DNA of 24,345 nucleotides from Candidatus Cibiobacter qucibialis (lineage in GTDB: Bacteria; Bacillota; Clostridia; Oscillospirales; Ruminococcaceae). Of the stretch, positions 14,282 through 21,768 are shown one piece after another. The notes under the pieces were generated by a model. The model made no database searches, was not told the origin of the DNA, and was given only the letters and a program-made list of their open reading frames with translations. The number at the start of each line of letters is the position of its first letter. Positions within the stretch are counted from its first letter, which is position 1. Location of the stretch: NCBI GenBank assembly GCA_004000625.1, contig SAUS01000040.1, positions 1 through 24,345 of the forward strand, written 5' to 3'. Both the position numbers and the translations under genes were made by a program.

Positions 14282-16480
14282 ATGAGCATTAAAATTGCAC
14301 TAGCCGGTAACCCGAACTGTGGTAAAACTACCCTGTTCAATGACTTAACCGGTTCTAACCAGTATGTCGGCAACTGGCCCGGCGTTACGGTTGAAAAGAA
14401 GGAAGGTCGCCTGAAAGGTCAGAAGGACGTTGTCATTCAGGACTTGCCCGGTATCTACTCCCTGTCCCCCTACACCCTGGAGGAAGTTGTGGCCCGTGGT
14501 TACTTGGTCAATGAAAAGCCTGATGCCATCCTGAATATCATTGATGGTACCAACATTGAACGTAACCTGTACCTGACCACCCAGCTGATTGAGCTGGGCA
14601 TTCCTGTGGTTATGGCCGTCAACATGATCGACCTGGTCCGCAAGAATGGTGATAAGATCGACCTGAAGAAGCTTAGCGCAGAGCTGGGCTGCCAGGCTGT
14701 TGAGATCAGCGCACTGAAGGGCGAAGGCAGCATGAAGGCTGCTGAGATGGCTGTTGCCGCTGCAAAGTCTGGCAAGGCTGGCGAGCTGCCCCATGTGTTC
14801 ACTGGCAGCGTTGAGCATGCCATCGCTCATATCGAAGAGTCCATCCAGGGCAAGGTTGATGACCGCTTCCTGCGTTGGTACGCCGTCAAGCTGTTCGAGC
14901 GTGATGACAAGGTTCAGCAGGAGCTGAAGCTGGACAAGGCGCTGGTTGACCACATTGACCAGCACATCGCAGACTGCGAGAAGGAAATGGACGATGACGC
15001 CGAGAGCATCATCACCAACCAGCGTTATGCTTACATCAACACTGTTGTTGAGAAGGCTGTCAGAAAGAAAGCTCGCGTTGAGCACCTGACTGTTTCCGAT
15101 AAGATCGACCAGGTTGTTACCAACCGTATCTTCGCTCTGCCAATCTTTGCCTTGATCATGTTCCTCATGTACGCGCTGTCCATGGGTACCTCCATTGCAG
15201 ATGGCGGTATCTCCATCGGCAGCTTCGCAACTGACTGGACCAACGATGTTCTGTTCGGCGAGATCGTTCCCAATGCACTGGGCGGTTTCCTGGAGAGCGT
15301 TGGCGTTGCTGACTGGCTGTACGGCTTGATCATGGACGGCATCGTCGCCGGTGTCGGCGCGGTTCTGGGCTTCGTTCCCCAGATGCTGGTTCTGTTCTTC
15401 CTGCTTTCCATCCTGGAAGACATTGGTTACATGGCCCGTGTTGCTTTCATCATGGACCGTATCTTCCGCAAGTTCGGCTTGTCCGGCAAGAGCTTCATCC
15501 CCATGCTGGTTGGCACCGGCTGCGGCGTTCCGGGTGTTATGGCTTCCCGTACCATCGAGAACGAGCGTGACCGTCGTATGACCATCATGACTACCTGCTT
15601 CATCCCCTGCGGCGCTAAGATGCCCATCATCGGCCTGTTTGCAGGTGCCCTGTTCGGCGGCAGCAGCCTGGTTGCTGTTTCTGCTTACTTTATCGGCTTT
15701 GCGGCCATCATCATCTCTGGTATCATCCTGAAGAAGACCAAGTTGTTTGCTGGTGATCCTGCTCCGTTTGTTATGGAGCTGCCTGCTTACCACGTACCTG
15801 CATGGGGCAACGTTCTGCGTGCAACCTGGGAGCGTGGCTGGTCCTTCATCAAGCGTGCCGGCACCGTCATTCTGGCTTCCACCATCGTTCTGTGGTTCCT
15901 GCAGGGCTTCGGCTTTGAGGATGGCGTCTTCGGCATGGTCGAAGATCAGGATAACTCCATCCTGGCAGCCGTTGCAAGTGCAATCGCCTGGATCTTTGCG
16001 CCTCAGGGCTTCGGAAACTGGCGTGCAACCGTTGCTTCCATCTCCGGCCTGATCGCAAAAGAGAACGTTGTTGGTACCCTTGGCGTTCTGTATCACTTCG
16101 GCGGCGAGCTGTCTGAGAACGGCGATGAAATTTGGGGCGAAATTGCAAACGACTACACCGCAATCTCTGCTTACAGCTTCATGATCTTCAACCTGCTGTG
16201 CGCACCGTGCTTCGCAGCTATGGGCGCTATCAAGCGTGAAATGAACAACGGCAAGTGGACTGCTATCGCCATTGGTTATATGTGCCTGCTGGCCTACTGT
16301 GCATCTCTGGTTGTTTACCAGATCGGCGGCCTGATCACCGGCGAAGTTGGCTTCAACATCTTCACCATCGTTGCTGTCGCTATCATTGTGTTTACCATCT
16401 ACATGCTGGTTCGCCCCAACAAGTACCTGAATGATAACGAAGTTAAGATTGATGTCAAGAAGGTTGCTGCTTCCAAGTAA
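14282..16480 (+). CDS. feoB: Ferrous iron transporter FeoB
   Basis: FeoB imports Fe2+ across the cytoplasmic membrane. The 732-residue protein has an N-terminal G domain with GNPNCGKTT (9-17), switch I VGNWPGVTVEKKEG (29-42), DLPG (54-57), NMID (114-117) and SALKGEG (143-149), then a helical dissociation-inhibitor domain to about residue 270. The polytopic membrane part carries the two conserved gate regions, with GTGCGVPGVMASRTIENERDRR and the later CAPCFAAM. Length is normal for the shorter Gram-positive FeoB. Ribosome binding site AGAGGG precedes ATG 14282. It is the third gene of the operon and is followed by a Cys-rich FeoB-associated membrane protein. Iron control through the upstream TTAG-N6-CTAA sites is inferred. 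Confidence 0.98.
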   Translation: MSIKIALAGNPNCGKTTLFNDLTGSNQYVGNWPGVTVEKKEGRLKGQKDVVIQDLPGIYSLSPYTLEEVVARGYLVNEKPDAILNIIDGTNIERNLYLTTQLIELGIPVVMAVNMIDLVRKNGDKIDLKKLSAELGCQAVEISALKGEGSMKAAEMAVAAAKSGKAGELPHVFTGSVEHAIAHIEESIQGKVDDRFLRWYAVKLFERDDKVQQELKLDKALVDHIDQHIADCEKEMDDDAESIITNQRYAYINTVVEKAVRKKARVEHLTVSDKIDQVVTNRIFALPIFALIMFLMYALSMGTSIADGGISIGSFATDWTNDVLFGEIVPNALGGFLESVGVADWLYGLIMDGIVAGVGAVLGFVPQMLVLFFLLSILEDIGYMARVAFIMDRIFRKFGLSGKSFIPMLVGTGCGVPGVMASRTIENERDRRMTIMTTCFIPCGAKMPIIGLFAGALFGGSSLVAVSAYFIGFAAIIISGIILKKTKLFAGDPAPFVMELPAYHVPAWGNVLRATWERGWSFIKRAGTVILASTIVLWFLQGFGFEDGVFGMVEDQDNSILAAVASAIAWIFAPQGFGNWRATVASISGLIAKENVVGTLGVLYHFGGELSENGDEIWGEIANDYTAISAYSFMIFNLLCAPCFAAMGAIKREMNNGKWTAIAIGYMCLLAYCASLVVYQIGGLITGEVGFNIFTIVAVAIIVFTIYMLVRPNKYLNDNEVKIDVKKVAASK

Positions 16481-16524
16481 TCACTGACAATTTGATGTTC
16501 CTTTTATAAGAGAGGTGTTTCGCT

Positions 16525-16782
16525 ATGATGGATTTCTTGGCCACAAATTTTAATCTGCCTACCATTATTGGCGCGGTTATTGTGTTTGGGGGCACGGGCC
16601 TGATTGTGTGGCACTCTCACAAGCATGGCGGCGTTGGCTGCGACTGCGGTGGCAGCTGCCACGGTGAGTGTGGCTGCTCCGGTGGCTGCAATGGCTCCTG
16701 CAAAGAAAATGCAGAAGAGCTTGCAAAGTTCAAACGGATTGCCGAAGAAAAGGCAAAGGCTAACGCAAGTCAGGTACATTAA
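16525..16782 (+). CDS. FeoB-associated Cys-rich membrane protein
   Basis: This 85-residue protein has one N-terminal membrane helix (about residues 12-29, IIGAVIVFGGTGLIVWHS), then a Gly/Cys-rich stretch with seven Cys in 22 residues (GCDCGGSCHGECGCSGGCNGSC region) and a charged helix. This layout is that of the FeoB-associated Cys-rich membrane family, taken to help or regulate FeoB; a role in holding Fe2+ or redox sensing is inference. The Cys cluster is longer than the few-Cys form common in the family. It starts 45 bp after feoB with AGAGGTG upstream. The operon terminator is now 212 bp away because a MITE lies in between. Confidence 0.88.
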   Translation: MMDFLATNFNLPTIIGAVIVFGGTGLIVWHSHKHGGVGCDCGGSCHGECGCSGGCNGSCKENAEELAKFKRIAEEKAKANASQVH

Positions 16783-16789
16783 AGCTTAA

Positions 16790-16961
16790 GGCAATACCGC
16801 ATAATTCTAAGTGTCGATACGGCGAGCGAGGTGCGGCAGCTGCTAAGCCAAAAGCGCAGATAATACTGGATGTCTTATCGAGCATTTTGGCAACGCAGAT
16901 GCCGTGCCGCAGCCGCCGGAGCGGTACTTGAACCGTTAGGCGGGAATTGTGCGGTATTGCC
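16790..16961 (+). mobile_element. 172-bp MITE (copy 5), between feo operon and its terminator
   Basis: A full forward copy with TTAA on both sides. Its right end is the most symmetrical with the left (reverse complement GGCAATACCGCACAATTC, 17 of 18 identical). It starts eight bases after the stop of the Cys-rich gene and lies before the likely feo terminator at 16994, so the insertion extends the feo mRNA 3' end. Confidence 0.93.
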
Positions 16962-16993
16962 TTAAGGAAATTAAAATTTTTCTGAATCCCAGC

Positions 16994-17038
16994 GCGGCGG
17001 GCCGCAGGCAGCAATGCCCGCGGTCCGCCGCATTTTTT
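16994..17038 (+). terminator. Terminator of the feo operon
   Basis: GCGGCGGGCCGCAGGC (16994-17009) pairs with GCCCGCGGTCCGCCGC (17016-17031) over 16 positions with few mismatches, followed by ATTTTTTAT. It is very strong, and the following dtxR-like gene therefore needs its own promoter, which I could not find in the 45 bp that remain. Confidence 0.9.
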
Positions 17039-17083
17039 ATCAGCTGCACTATGGTGCGGGCTGCTTGATATGGAGTGATGAAC

Positions 17084-17494
17084 ATGGCATTGAGCGATGC
17101 CCACCTGCGATATCTGTTTGCAATTAGCAATGCAGCTGCAGCAACCCCGGATGTATCTTCCCGTCAGATTGCCAGTGCACTGGGGGTTACCAAACCCTCG
17201 GTTGTGCATATCCTGAACATTCTCATGCGGGACGGTATGGTGGTAAAACGGCACTATGGCAAAATTTATCTGACGGACCGCGGTGCGTTTACCGTAAACT
17301 ACTACGGCCGCTTGCTGGATGCAACCCTTGCCGCTATGCCGGAATATCCGTTCCCGGTCAGTGCAGATGAACGGCGCAATGCGGCGCTGGCGTTGATTGC
17401 AGCGCTTCCTGACCGGGATTACAGGGAACATTTTGGTGCGCTCTTTGCCGAAACGGAGGTGGAAGAAAATGAGCCGCAGCCAGAAAGTGAATGA
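17084..17494 (+). CDS. DtxR-like winged-helix regulator lacking metal ligands
   Basis: The 136-residue protein has a DtxR/MntR-like winged helix: SSRQIASALGVTKPSVVHILNILMRDGMV (25-53) and a wing KRHYGKIYLTDRG (55-67). DtxR-family repressors normally sense Fe2+ or Mn2+ through a following dimer domain with RHxLLE and ExxEH motifs. Here the matching places read YGRLLDA and DERRNAALAL, so the standard ligands are missing. It may bind DNA without metal or sense through another route. The start at 17084 follows GGAG with 8-bp spacing; upstream GTG and ATG are less well placed. It overlaps an AraC-type gene by 26 bp and lies just behind the feo operon, so it is the best candidate for the TTAG-N6-CTAA operators. 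The acidic tail EVEENEPQPESE is unusual. Confidence 0.8.
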   Translation: MALSDAHLRYLFAISNAAAATPDVSSRQIASALGVTKPSVVHILNILMRDGMVVKRHYGKIYLTDRGAFTVNYYGRLLDATLAAMPEYPFPVSADERRNAALALIAALPDRDYREHFGALFAETEVEENEPQPESE

Positions 17495-17888
17495 ACCGGA
17501 AACCATGTCCACAGCTTCGGCCTATCTGTACAAAGAACAGGCCGAGTGTGTGCAGCAGGTGCACCAGTATCTGGTGGAACATCTCGATAGCCGCGTAACC
17601 CAGGCGGAACTGGCGCAGCGGTATCATATCTCTCTTACTTCGCTGAAAGGGGCGTTCAAACAGGTGTACGGCTTGCCAATCAATACTTACCTGCGCCGCT
17701 GCCGTGTGCAGCATGCGGAACAGCTGCTTTTCACAACGGATTTGAGCATTTTGGAGATCGCACAGCGGGTTGGGTACGACAGCCCCAGCCGTTTTGCGGC
17801 AATGTTTAAGCGCGAAAAAGGCATTACCCCGCGGGAATGCCGCCGCGTGCGCACCGACCAGCTGCCGGAAGAAAAAACGATTGCCTGA
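17469..17888 (+). CDS. AraC-family regulator without a sensor domain
   Basis: This 139-residue protein is almost only an AraC/XylS DNA-binding domain: the first HTH (TQAELAQRYHISLTSLKGAFKQVYG, 44-68), the linker INTYLRRCRVQHAEQLL (71-87) and the second HTH (SILEIAQRVGYDSPSRFAAMFKREKGITPREC, 93-124). There is no cupin or other ligand domain. The start at 17469 follows GGAGG and overlaps the DtxR-like gene, so the two are co-translated and may act as a pair; which signal they read is unknown. Short AraC proteins of this kind occur beside Feo and siderophore genes in other Firmicutes. The region after it (17889-18012) shows nothing clear. Confidence 0.88.
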   Translation: MSRSQKVNEPETMSTASAYLYKEQAECVQQVHQYLVEHLDSRVTQAELAQRYHISLTSLKGAFKQVYGLPINTYLRRCRVQHAEQLLFTTDLSILEIAQRVGYDSPSRFAAMFKREKGITPRECRRVRTDQLPEEKTIA

Positions 17889-18012
17889 TGTGGAATTACA
17901 GCGCAGCAAAACGCACAGCAGCGGTGGGCTGAAACTGGGCGAAATGGTGGAACGTGGAACATAGAATTTTCAAAAATAAAACCAGACGGCACATTTTTTA
18001 TCCAAAATGCAC

Positions 18013-18040
18013 TTGTAAAAAGTGTAAAATACGTTATACT
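18013..18040 (+). promoter_or_regulatory. Promoter of the DUF6110-like gene
   Basis: TTGTAA (18013-18018) and TATACT (18035-18040) are 16 bp apart in an AT-rich stretch. The -10 box is good. It lies 124 bp before the start codon. Confidence 0.55.
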
Positions 18041-18062
18041 TGCGAATAAAGATTTTTGCAAG
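18039..18062. promoter_or_regulatory. Inverted repeat over the transcription start
   Basis: CTTGC (18039-18043) and GCAAG (18058-18062), with further GAA/TTT pairing inside, form an inverted repeat that would cover the start site. It could be an operator for the P-type ATPase unit. It has no likeness to the TTAG-N6-CTAA sites. Confidence 0.4.
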
Positions 18063-18163
18063 AAGTTAATCTTGTAAAACATCGCCAATTGCAGCCGGGG
18101 GATGGATGCAGCAGCTTGCACCCCCTGGGAATGTCGAATCAATAGAGAGGAGTTCAACGTATT

Positions 18164-18439
18164 ATGGTGAACGTAAAGAAGGTAGCAATTTTTGTTGGTG
18201 GTATGCTGTTTGGCTCCGCTGGTTTCAAAATCCTGGCCAGCAAGGACGCTAAGAAGGTCTATACCCAGACCACCGCAGCCGTTCTGCGTATGAAGGACTG
18301 CACTATGGAGACGGTTAGCCGCGTTCAGGAAGAGGCTGGCGACATTCTGGCAGATGCAAAGGCCATCAACGAAGCCCGCGCAGCCGCAGCTGAACAGGAA
18401 GTTATCGCTGATGACGCTGCTGAAAGCGCCGCAGAATAA
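18164..18439 (+). CDS. Small DUF6110-like membrane protein
   Basis: The 91-residue protein has a Lys-rich start, one membrane or hydrophobic segment with small residues (VAIFVGGMLFGSAGFKILAS, about 7-26), a helical stretch KKVYTQTTAAVLRMKDCTMETVSRVQEEAGDILADA and an Ala/Glu-rich tail. This is the layout of DUF6110 proteins, which occur beside heavy-metal P-type ATPases; the assignment is by memory of the pattern and is moderate. Its function is unknown. AGGAG lies 11 bases before ATG 18164. A strong terminator separates it from the ATPase gene 125 bp later, so they may be expressed together only by read-through. Codon use is strongly biased, which suggests high expression. Confidence 0.7.
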   Translation: MVNVKKVAIFVGGMLFGSAGFKILASKDAKKVYTQTTAAVLRMKDCTMETVSRVQEEAGDILADAKAINEARAAAAEQEVIADDAAESAAE

Positions 18440-18450
18440 TTGCTTCTTTT

Positions 18451-18475
18451 GGGCCGCCTGCAGGCGGCCCTTTTT
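18451..18475 (+). terminator. Terminator after the DUF6110-like gene
   Basis: GGGCCGCCTGCAGGCGGCCC is a perfect 20-bp palindrome followed by TTTTT. It is 11 bp after the stop and lies between this gene and the ATPase gene. Confidence 0.92.
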
Positions 18476-18484
18476 ATGTGATGG

Positions 18485-18524
18485 GGCACAGCGGCTGAAC
18501 GGATGATGCCTTTATCGCTGTGCC
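18485..18524 (+). other. Hairpin in the ATPase leader
   Basis: GGCACAGCG (18485-18493) and CGCTGTGCC (18516-18524) are perfect 9-bp inverted arms with a 22-base loop. It lies between the terminator and the ATPase start, with no T tract after it. It may be an mRNA stabiliser or an operator; no promoter is obvious between it and the terminator. Confidence 0.45.
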
Positions 18525-18564
18525 AGAATTGGCAGTTGGGAAAGCTGAATAAGGAAATACAACT

Positions 18565-20682
18565 ATGAAATGTACAATTTTACATGAAAGCCGCGGCCGT
18601 ATGCGTGTGCATGTAAATGCCGTGCGTATGACCCTGCACCGTGCAGATGTTTTGGAAGCATACCTGAACCATTCGGAAGTCATTGAACATGCCAAAGTGT
18701 ATGAACGCACCGGCGATGTTCTGATCCAATATAAGGGCAGCCGTGCGGGTGCAGTAACGGTGCTGAGCCATTATAAGTTTGATAACCCGGAACTGGATTC
18801 ACTGGTTACTTCGGCTGACAGCCGTAAGATCAACCAGGAATACCAGGAACGTTTTGTCAACTTGGTGGTGTTCCGTGCGTTCCGTAAGCTGTTTCTGCCT
18901 GCTCCGGTGCGGGCCGTTATCACGGTGTTCAAAGCAATTGAATTTATCTGCCATGGTCTGGTCTGCCTGTGGCATCGCAAGCTGGAAGTGGAAGTGCTGG
19001 ATGCACTTTCTATCGGTGTATCGTTGCTGCGCGGTGACTTTAATACCGCCGCTTCCGTTATGTTCCTGCTCAATGTGGGCGCTTTGCTGGAAGAATGGAC
19101 ACGCAAAAAGAGCCTGGATGATCTGGCTCGCAGTATGTCCCTGAACGTTGACCGTGTTTGGGTGCGCAGTCAGGGGACCGAAGTTCTGATGCCCATCACC
19201 AAGGTCAAGGCGGGGGACGAGATCATTGTGCGTTCTGGCAACATGGTGCCGCTGGATGGCACCGTGATCGAGGGCGAAGCTATGGTCAACCAGGCGGCCC
19301 TGACCGGTGAGTCGATGCCGGTACGCAAGATTGCGGGTGCGACAGTTTATGCAGGTACTGTTGTTGAGGAAGGCGAATGCGTTTTTGCTGCAAACGCCGT
19401 GGATGGTGCCAGCCGTTACGATAAGATCGTATCTATGATCGAAGAGTCCGAAAAGCTCAAGTCCGGCACGGAAAACCACGCCCTGGAGCTGGCGGATCGC
19501 CTGGTGCCGTGGTGTCTGGCTGGTACGGTCGTGACCTATGCGCTCACCCGCAACGTAACCCGCGCAATCTCGATTCTGATGGTCGATTTCTCTTGCGCAC
19601 TTAAACTTTCCATGCCGCTGGCCGTGCTGTCTGCTATGCGTGAATGCGGTTCCTACCACATCACCGTCAAGGGAGGCAAGTATCTGGAAGCCCTGTCCAA
19701 GGCGGATACTATTGTGTTTGATAAGACCGGTACCCTGACCCATGCAAGTCCTAAAGTGGTCAAGGTTGTGCCGTTCTCCGGGTGTGATGAGGAGGAAGTT
19801 CTCAAGCTGGCCGCCTGCCTGGAAGAGCACTTCCCGCATTCCATGGCAAACGCCGTGGTGCGTGCTGCTAAGGAGCGCGGCATTACCCACGAGGAGATGC
19901 ATACCGAGGTAGAGTACATTGTGGCCCACGGCATTGCAAGCCGCGTGCGCGGGGAGCGCGTTGTGATCGGCAGCCATCACTTTGTGTTCGAGGATGAAAA
20001 GTGCGTCATTCCCGCTGCGGAACAGCAGAAGTTTGACGATCTGGAACCGGAATATTCGCACCTGTATCTGGCTGCCTGCGGCCAGCTGGTGGGCGTTATC
20101 TGCATTGCGGACCCGCTGCGCCCCGAAGCACGCCATGTGCTGCGCCAGCTGCGCGCCATCGGTGTCACCAACACTGTGATGATGACCGGTGACAGTGACC
20201 GCACCGCAGCCGCGATTGCCCGCCAGGTAGGCATTGATCAGTATTTCTCGGAGGTTCTGCCGGAAGATAAGGCAGAGTATGTCCAAAAAGCAAAGGCAGA
20301 AGGGCATACCGTTGTCATGATCGGCGACGGCATCAACGATTCACCGGCTTTGTCTGCTGCCGATGTTGGCATCGCCATCAACTCTGGCGCAGCCATTGCG
20401 CGCGAAATTGCCGATATTACCATCAAAGCCGACAGCTTGGAAGAGTTGGTGCAGCTCAAGAGCATTGCCAACGCCATGCAGCGCCGTGTGGCGAGCAACT
20501 ATCGCTTTGTGCTGAGCTTTAACTCTGCCCTGATCATTCTGGGCGCACTGGGCATTTTGCAGCCGGCAACCTCGGCTATGCTGCATAATCTTTCCACCAT
20601 CGGCATCAGCCTGAAGAGTATGACGAACCTGCTGCCCGAAAAAACGCAGAGCCAGCTGCAGCAGGAGAACACAAAGACCTGA
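18565..20682 (+). CDS. Heavy-metal P1B-type ATPase with an unusual membrane motif
   Basis: This 705-residue membrane ATPase has a degenerate HMA-like N-terminus (MKCTILHESRGRMRVHV, no CxxC), membrane helices from about residue 110, the actuator motif TGES (247-250), phosphorylation site DKTGTLT (386-392), the HP-like motif as HFPHS (422-426) and GDGINDSPALSAADVGIAI (about 590). In P1B pumps the sixth membrane helix bears CPC, SPC or a similar metal site; here it reads FSCALKLSMP (342-351), so the Pro follows seven residues later and a Lys lies in the path. Substrate is therefore not predictable; iron, manganese or another divalent metal fits the neighbourhood. ATG 18565 follows AAGGAAA. It may export metal when the feo system overshoots (inference). 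Confidence 0.88.
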   Translation: MKCTILHESRGRMRVHVNAVRMTLHRADVLEAYLNHSEVIEHAKVYERTGDVLIQYKGSRAGAVTVLSHYKFDNPELDSLVTSADSRKINQEYQERFVNLVVFRAFRKLFLPAPVRAVITVFKAIEFICHGLVCLWHRKLEVEVLDALSIGVSLLRGDFNTAASVMFLLNVGALLEEWTRKKSLDDLARSMSLNVDRVWVRSQGTEVLMPITKVKAGDEIIVRSGNMVPLDGTVIEGEAMVNQAALTGESMPVRKIAGATVYAGTVVEEGECVFAANAVDGASRYDKIVSMIEESEKLKSGTENHALELADRLVPWCLAGTVVTYALTRNVTRAISILMVDFSCALKLSMPLAVLSAMRECGSYHITVKGGKYLEALSKADTIVFDKTGTLTHASPKVVKVVPFSGCDEEEVLKLAACLEEHFPHSMANAVVRAAKERGITHEEMHTEVEYIVAHGIASRVRGERVVIGSHHFVFEDEKCVIPAAEQQKFDDLEPEYSHLYLAACGQLVGVICIADPLRPEARHVLRQLRAIGVTNTVMMTGDSDRTAAAIARQVGIDQYFSEVLPEDKAEYVQKAKAEGHTVVMIGDGINDSPALSAADVGIAINSGAAIAREIADITIKADSLEELVQLKSIANAMQRRVASNYRFVLSFNSALIILGALGILQPATSAMLHNLSTIGISLKSMTNLLPEKTQSQLQQENTKT

Positions 20683-20821
20683 TGCAGGCACTAATCGCAT
20701 GAAAACGCAGCCACTATAAACAGGTGAGCTGCTGCCAGCAGGCAAAAAGTATGGCAGAACGATGAAAAGGAAACTGAAAAAGAAAAAATACGAAAAAAAT
20801 CAAAATTTTTTAGAAAAAAGC

Positions 20822-20849
20822 TTGACTTTCTTTAGAAGCCTGTTATAAT
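20822..20849 (+). promoter_or_regulatory. Promoter of tRNA-Pro
   Basis: TTGACT (20822-20827) and TATAAT (20844-20849) are 16 bp apart and lie 33 bp before the tRNA. The AT-rich stretch 20760-20820 just upstream looks like an UP element. The rest of the gap after the ATPase gene shows no terminator or gene. Confidence 0.88.
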
Positions 20850-20881
20850 AATACCTGTTGATGACAGCAGCCCACGTTCGA

Positions 20882-20959
20882 CCGGGTGTAGCGCAGTTTT
20901 GGTAGCGCGCTTGAATGGGGTTCAAGAGGCCGTGAGTTCGACTCTCGCCACTCGGACCA
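20882..20959 (+). tRNA. tRNA-Pro (anticodon GGG)
   Basis: A full cloverleaf of 78 bases with encoded CCA. The acceptor CCGGGTG pairs with CACTCGG (one G-T), the D stem GCGC with GCGC, the anticodon stem CTTGA with TCAAG around the loop ATGGGGT, and the T stem GTGAG with CTCGC around TTCGACT. Anticodon GGG reads CCC and CCU. A tyrosine-integrase stub lies just behind it, so its 3' end probably served as an attachment site. Confidence 0.95.
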
Positions 20960-20986
20960 AACAGTGAGTTGAGTTTTTCAACGCGG

Positions 20987-21027
20987 AACCGCTAAGTTTG
21001 GAAGAACTTGGCGGTTTTATTTTTTTG
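20987..21027 (+). terminator. Terminator of tRNA-Pro
   Basis: AACCGCTAAGTT (20987-20998) pairs with AACTTGGCGGTT (21005-21016), 12 bp with one wobble, followed by TTATTTTTTT. Confidence 0.9.
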
Positions 21028-21065
21028 CTTTTTTGCGGTGAAAATAGGGTCAGTTCTAACCGATT

Positions 21066-21221
21066 TTATCCAGCAGGCAAAGGTCGCTGCATATTTGCTG
21101 CAATGCCTTGCTTTCTTTTGGTATCCAAATGTCCGTAAATATTCGCCGTCATCTTTATATCAGGATGCCCTAACCATTCCTGCACGTCCTTCAAGCCAAA
21201 GGATTGGGACAGTATTGAAAC
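21066..21221 (-). pseudogene. Tyrosine integrase C-terminal remnant
   Basis: The minus strand encodes about 51 residues ending in a stop at 21066, with FGLKDVQEWLGHPDIKMTAN followed by IYGHLDTKRKQGIAANMQ. This is the end of the catalytic domain of phage- or ICE-type tyrosine recombinases: the LGH histidine and the nucleophile Tyr in NIYGHLD are both present. The frame is closed by a TGA at 21222, and the Arg and first His of the active site are missing; upstream the phrase FHTLSKVLKLHMSF is in another frame and could be a decayed continuation. It lies directly behind tRNA-Pro, as integrases of elements that insert in tRNA genes do. It cannot be an active enzyme. Confidence 0.82.
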
Positions 21222-21325
21222 TCATGTGTAACTTCAAAACTTTCGATAAAGTGTGAAAAGTCGGGAGCTTGGAACGCTGCGGATATTTAACTGTTTGGAG
21301 CATCCACAAAAAACGGACAAACATA

Positions 21326-21470
21326 AAGCCTGCTCCTTTTTGCGGGAGCAGGCTTCCTGAAGGCTAAAAAATAGCCGAACAACAACCAACTGAGGAATCT
21401 TCAAAGAGAATCTCTCAATCAACTGCTGCCCGGCTATTTGGTGCACATTTCATATGCAATCAGGAGTAAA
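21326..21470. other. Structured region with competing stems, possible leader
   Basis: Three pairings can be drawn: a perfect 11-bp hairpin AAGCCTGCTCC/GGAGCAGGCTT (21326-21355), GGCTA/TAGCC (21362-21376), and AAATAGCCG (21369-21377) with CGGCTATTT (21431-21439). The last two use the same TAGCC and exclude each other, as in attenuators. On the minus strand the first hairpin carries AAAGGAG eight bases before an ATG (21324) that opens a 57-codon frame into the integrase remnant; on the + strand the region precedes the small ORF at 21475. Its real direction is uncertain. Confidence 0.4.
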
Positions 21471-21474
21471 GCAT

Positions 21475-21768
21475 ATGTTGTTAGTTTGTCAAAAGAGTTC
21501 ATCATCAAGCCACGCAACAGCCAACCGCAGCCTCAAAAATCCAGAAATGTTTCCTAAAGACTTGCAAACAAAGGCGCTTCCACGCCCAGCTTGCAAGCCT
21601 TTTCAGATTCATGGTAACAAATTTAAGGCAATACCGCATAATTCTAAGTGCCGATACGGCGAGCGAGGTACGGCAGATGCTAAGCCAAAAGCGCAGATAA
21701 TACTGGATGTCTTATCGAGCATTTTGGCAACGCAGATGCCATGCCGCAGCCGCCGGAGCGGTGCTTAA
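21475..21768 (+). pseudogene. Small ORF of unknown function, truncated by a MITE
   Basis: ATG 21475 follows AGGAG with good spacing and opens a 97-codon frame. The first 51 codons (MLLVCQKSSSSSHATANRSL onward, rich in Ser, Lys and Pro) are native; the rest reads through the MITE at 21627 and so is accidental. I do not recognise the native part. It may be the beginning of a gene of the lost integrative element that the MITE cut, or a chance frame. The good ribosome binding site and the structured leader before it are the only support. Confidence 0.35.

Noticed and set aside
14345..16096. A 583-codon open frame on the minus strand opposite feoB
   Set aside because: It is opposite a clear FeoB gene, its protein is Asn/Gln/His-rich and unlike any family, and it arises from the strongly biased codon use of feoB. 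There is no ribosome binding site.
16760..17512. A 250-codon minus-strand frame across the MITE and dtxR-like gene
   Set aside because: It is stitched together from the MITE, a terminator stem and the antisense of a regulator; MITE-derived peptides recur in several such frames.
18799..20307. A 502-codon open frame on the minus strand opposite the ATPase gene
   Set aside because: It is an antisense shadow of a clear P-type ATPase, with no motif or ribosome binding site.
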